Assembly (NCBI RefSeq): GCF_034259205.1
Contig: NZ_CP139487.1
Coordinates: 1,674,001 to 1,738,000 of the forward strand
Source of the DNA: Peredibacter starrii
GTDB taxonomy: Bacteria > Bdellovibrionota > Bacteriovoracia > Bacteriovoracales > Bacteriovoracaceae
Direction of reading: 5' to 3'
Length of the DNA stretch: 64,000 nt
The notes below the pieces were generated by a model, which saw only the letters and a program-made list of their open reading frames with translations, made no database searches and was not told the DNA's origin. The position numbers and the translations under genes are program-made. Below, piece after piece: positions 62,125-64,000 of this stretch (position 1 is its first letter; each line of letters opens with the position of its first letter).

Positions 62125-62631
62125 ATGCTATTTGATATGACTGTTCCGCAATTCATTAAGATGCTACATAACCTTGACCTTATTTTGGATAAAGGTGCTC
62201 AACTTGCTACCGAGAAAAAGTTTGAAGTGGATGTACTTCTTAACTCTCGCCTTACTCCCAACCAATTCAATCTGATCAAACAAGTTCAGATTGCTTGTGA
62301 TACGGCAAAGCTTTGTGCCGCTCGTTTATCTGGTAAAGAAGCTCCGACTCATAATGATTCAGAGAAAACACTTCCTGAACTTAAAACAAGAATTGCAGAA
62401 ACAATCTCATTCTTAAAAACAATCACGGCAGCAGACTTTAAAGATGCTGCGACAAAACACATCTCTCAACCTCGTTGGGAAGGTAAGTATTTGACTGGTG
62501 AAGAGTATGTGATTCATCATGCTGTTCCAAACATCTACTTCCACGTAACAACTGCTTACTCAATCCTTCGCCACAATGGTGTTGAAGTTGGTAAGAAAGA
62601 TTACCTAGGTGAACTACCGTTTAAGAAGTAA
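62125..62631 (+). CDS. DUF1993 protein
   Basis: 168 residues from the ATG at 62125, with AAAAGGAG ahead. The DUF1993 pattern is present: M-T-V-P-Q-F-I-K-M-L-H-N-L, L-T-P-N-Q-F-N-L-I-K-Q-V, and F-H-V-T-T-A-Y-S-I-L-R-H-N-G-V. A four-helix DinB-like fold is expected. Function is unknown. Codon use is more biased than its neighbours, suggesting good expression. The next gene starts three bases downstream. Confidence 0.85.
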   Translation: MLFDMTVPQFIKMLHNLDLILDKGAQLATEKKFEVDVLLNSRLTPNQFNLIKQVQIACDTAKLCAARLSGKEAPTHNDSEKTLPELKTRIAETISFLKTITAADFKDAATKHISQPRWEGKYLTGEEYVIHHAVPNIYFHVTTAYSILRHNGVEVGKKDYLGELPFKK

Positions 62632-62633
62632 TT

Positions 62634-63245
62634 ATGGAAAAACCATTTTCAGCTGCTTGTGAAAGAAATGCGGGCCCCATTCTTGGGGTCCTGAAAGAGC
62701 ATATTACTCATGAGCATAAGCGTTTATTAGAGATTGGTTCAGGAACCGGCCAGCATGCGGTTTATTTCGCCGGTGAATTTCCCTGGATGGAATGGCATCC
62801 TTCGGATCTCAAAGTGAATCATGCAGGCATGATCCAGTGGTTTAAAGAGGCCAAGCTTCAGAACATCCTTCCTCCGGTGAAACTGGATGTGGGTAAGGAT
62901 GATTTTCCAAAATTAAAGTTTGATGTAGTTTATACCGCCAACACGTTTCATATCATGCACTGGAAAGAGTGTAAGTCATTCATGAAGTTATTGGGGCACC
63001 GTTTGCGAGAGGGATCTCTTGCGATGATTTATGGTCCCTTTAACTATAACGGAGAGTTTACTTCTGAGAGTAACCGCGAGTTTGATCAGACTTTGAAAGC
63101 GAGAGACCCTCTAAGTGGGATTCGTTCTTTTGAAGATGTGAATAACAACATGGAGAAAAATGGCTTTGAGTTATTGGAGGATCAAGAGATGCCGGCCAAT
63201 AACCGAATGCTGGTTTATCGCCGTCTTAAATTCGTAAAATCTTAG
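62634..63245 (+). CDS. DUF938 SAM-dependent methyltransferase-like protein
   Basis: 203 residues. K-P-F-S-A-A-C-E-R-N-A-G-P-I-L and L-E-I-G-S-G-T-G-Q-H (motif I, about 46-56), then W-H-P-S-D and T-A-N-T-F-H-I-M-H-W: the DUF938 family. It likely methylates a small molecule, substrate unknown. Same transcript as DUF1993. Its stop TTAG overlaps the convergent gene by four bases. Confidence 0.87.
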   Translation: MEKPFSAACERNAGPILGVLKEHITHEHKRLLEIGSGTGQHAVYFAGEFPWMEWHPSDLKVNHAGMIQWFKEAKLQNILPPVKLDVGKDDFPKLKFDVVYTANTFHIMHWKECKSFMKLLGHRLREGSLAMIYGPFNYNGEFTSESNREFDQTLKARDPLSGIRSFEDVNNNMEKNGFELLEDQEMPANNRMLVYRRLKFVKS

Positions 63246-63934
63246 AATAGGTGGCTTGGGATTCTCCAGGCCGCCTGACTTTTTATATTCACCAGCACTA
63301 GGGATTGACCTGTCCCGTCCAATGATACATCACCGCCCTTATCGACGATTTGCTTAATGTACTTATCAAGCAGAGTTGTGTTTGCTGGTAATTGGGCAAT
63401 GATTTTATCCATGGCCTCTGAAGCGTCTTTAAACTGACCCCAACCAACTTTTCTATAAGCATCTGTTACTTGCTGAAGATTTGATTTCAATTCAATTAAT
63501 AGTTTTGTTTCAGTGGCGTTTTTCTGGGAGATGTTTTCAAAAGCAAAACGTTTCATCTCCGGCATGGGGGTTTGATAAGCATAGAATGGCTCAACACCAT
63601 CAAAGTCCCAACCCCAAGATACTTTTTTTACTTTAACACCTTGGCAGCCAGTATCAGTTGCATCTTCCTGCATATTTCTAACAGTGACGTTTTTAGTTCC
63701 CACAACGTCGATAAGACGACCGTTTACTTTACAATCATAGGTACATTCGAAAACCACAGTGCGGGGATAGCTCGTGCTAAAATGTGTATCGACATAGCGC
63801 TTTGAATCTACGCGTGGAGCGCAGTGATTCTCAGGAATCTTAACTTGTTCAGCAGCACGTGAGCCTAAGCTGAAAAGCAATGCGGCCAGAGATAGTGTAG
63901 AAAGACACAGAATTTTTAGTTTATGGTTTTTCAT
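63242..63934 (-). CDS. Secreted protein of unknown function
   Basis: 230 residues with a signal peptide ending R-A-A. The mature part has four cysteines in the first 80 residues (N-H-C, E-C-T-Y-D-C, G-C-Q) and a helical C-terminal half. No family recognised. Convergent with the DUF938 gene, four-base stop overlap, no terminator between them. The promoter would lie in the last 66 bases of the window. Confidence 0.75.
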   Translation of the reverse strand: MKNHKLKILCLSTLSLAALLFSLGSRAAEQVKIPENHCAPRVDSKRYVDTHFSTSYPRTVVFECTYDCKVNGRLIDVVGTKNVTVRNMQEDATDTGCQGVKVKKVSWGWDFDGVEPFYAYQTPMPEMKRFAFENISQKNATETKLLIELKSNLQQVTDAYRKVGWGQFKDASEAMDKIIAQLPANTTLLDKYIKQIVDKGGDVSLDGTGQSLVLVNIKSQAAWRIPSHLF

Positions 63935-64000
63935 AAATAAAATTTTATATCAGTTTTAGTGGGAGGGAATTCAGATTGTAAGAGATACCGGGGCCGTCAA

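Overview
The window is about 64 kb of ordinary bacterial chromosome at moderate GC. Genes are dense, in short operons and on both strands. I see no rRNA, tRNA, CRISPR array, insertion sequence or prophage. The gene content suggests a free-living, motile Gram-negative bacterium: flagellin, lipoproteins, an outer-membrane alginate-export-like barrel, a giant LamG surface protein, a TIGR02147/DUF4423 regulator and many small secreted orphans. My best guess is the Bdellovibrionota, on the Bacteriovorax/Peredibacter side. That is an inference from gene families and style, not a phylogenetic result.

Layout. 1-10.4 kb: the 3' part of one giant gene (over 3,450 codons in the window) with ten LamG-like domains that mostly alternate with a two-cysteine beta module; small beta modules are inserted inside two of the LamG domains, one of them apparently nested in a copy of itself. 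10.4-13.5 kb: a secreted helical protein, an HDAC-family deacetylase and a solitary flagellin. 13.6-17.5 kb: a trehalose-type pair, a beta-phosphoglucomutase/trehalose-6-phosphatase fusion overlapping a GH65 phosphorylase-like gene, in the same domain order as mycobacterial OtsB1. 17.5-22 kb: a reactive-sulfur module made of a BigR/SqrR-type ArsR repressor, a TauE/SafE exporter, a split YeeE/YedE transporter, an ETHE1-type persulfide dioxygenase and an Atm1-type ABC exporter. A long inverted repeat in the divergent promoter is the likely operator. 22-25.5 kb: a MoaF-like protein, an MFS pump, a PilZ membrane protein and a zinc-ribbon protein.

25.8-28.2 kb: four small secreted proteins forming two paralogous pairs, around a TIGR02147 regulator; the first three genes use strongly biased codons. 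28.2-36 kb: SerA, a SWIB-domain protein, rhomboid, a GGTT-repeat secreted protein, a NodIJ-like ABC exporter, glutaminase and a YiiD-type thioesterase. 36-39.5 kb: an epoxide-hydrolase-like protein with a degenerate oxyanion motif, then a LysR regulator divergent from an NmrA-type reductase and DoxX, with a perfect palindrome between them. 39.5-46.3 kb: TldD/TldE, a DsbA-like lipoprotein, thioredoxin, an ArsR regulator and Lon. 46.3-50 kb: an Rrf2 regulator, two alpha/beta hydrolases and the alginate-export-like barrel.

50-55.6 kb is a stress/redox block: BON and DUF2267 proteins and two cytoplasmic DsbA-like proteins, divergent from OsmC, an OmpR/EnvZ-type two-component system, a 28-codon hydrophobic peptide gene and a PepSY protein. 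Three GTAA repeats at exact 11-bp spacing precede the last two genes and look like the response regulator's binding site. 55.6-64 kb: a pyrolysin/TPPII-like subtilase lipoprotein, FtsH, two more lipoproteins, DUF1993, a DUF938 methyltransferase and a secreted orphan.

The strongest leads are the nested modules of the giant surface protein, the complete persulfide-response locus with its operator, the GTAA array upstream of the PepSY genes, and the secreted-protein/TIGR02147 locus. I could not run any search, so family names rest on motifs I recognise by eye.
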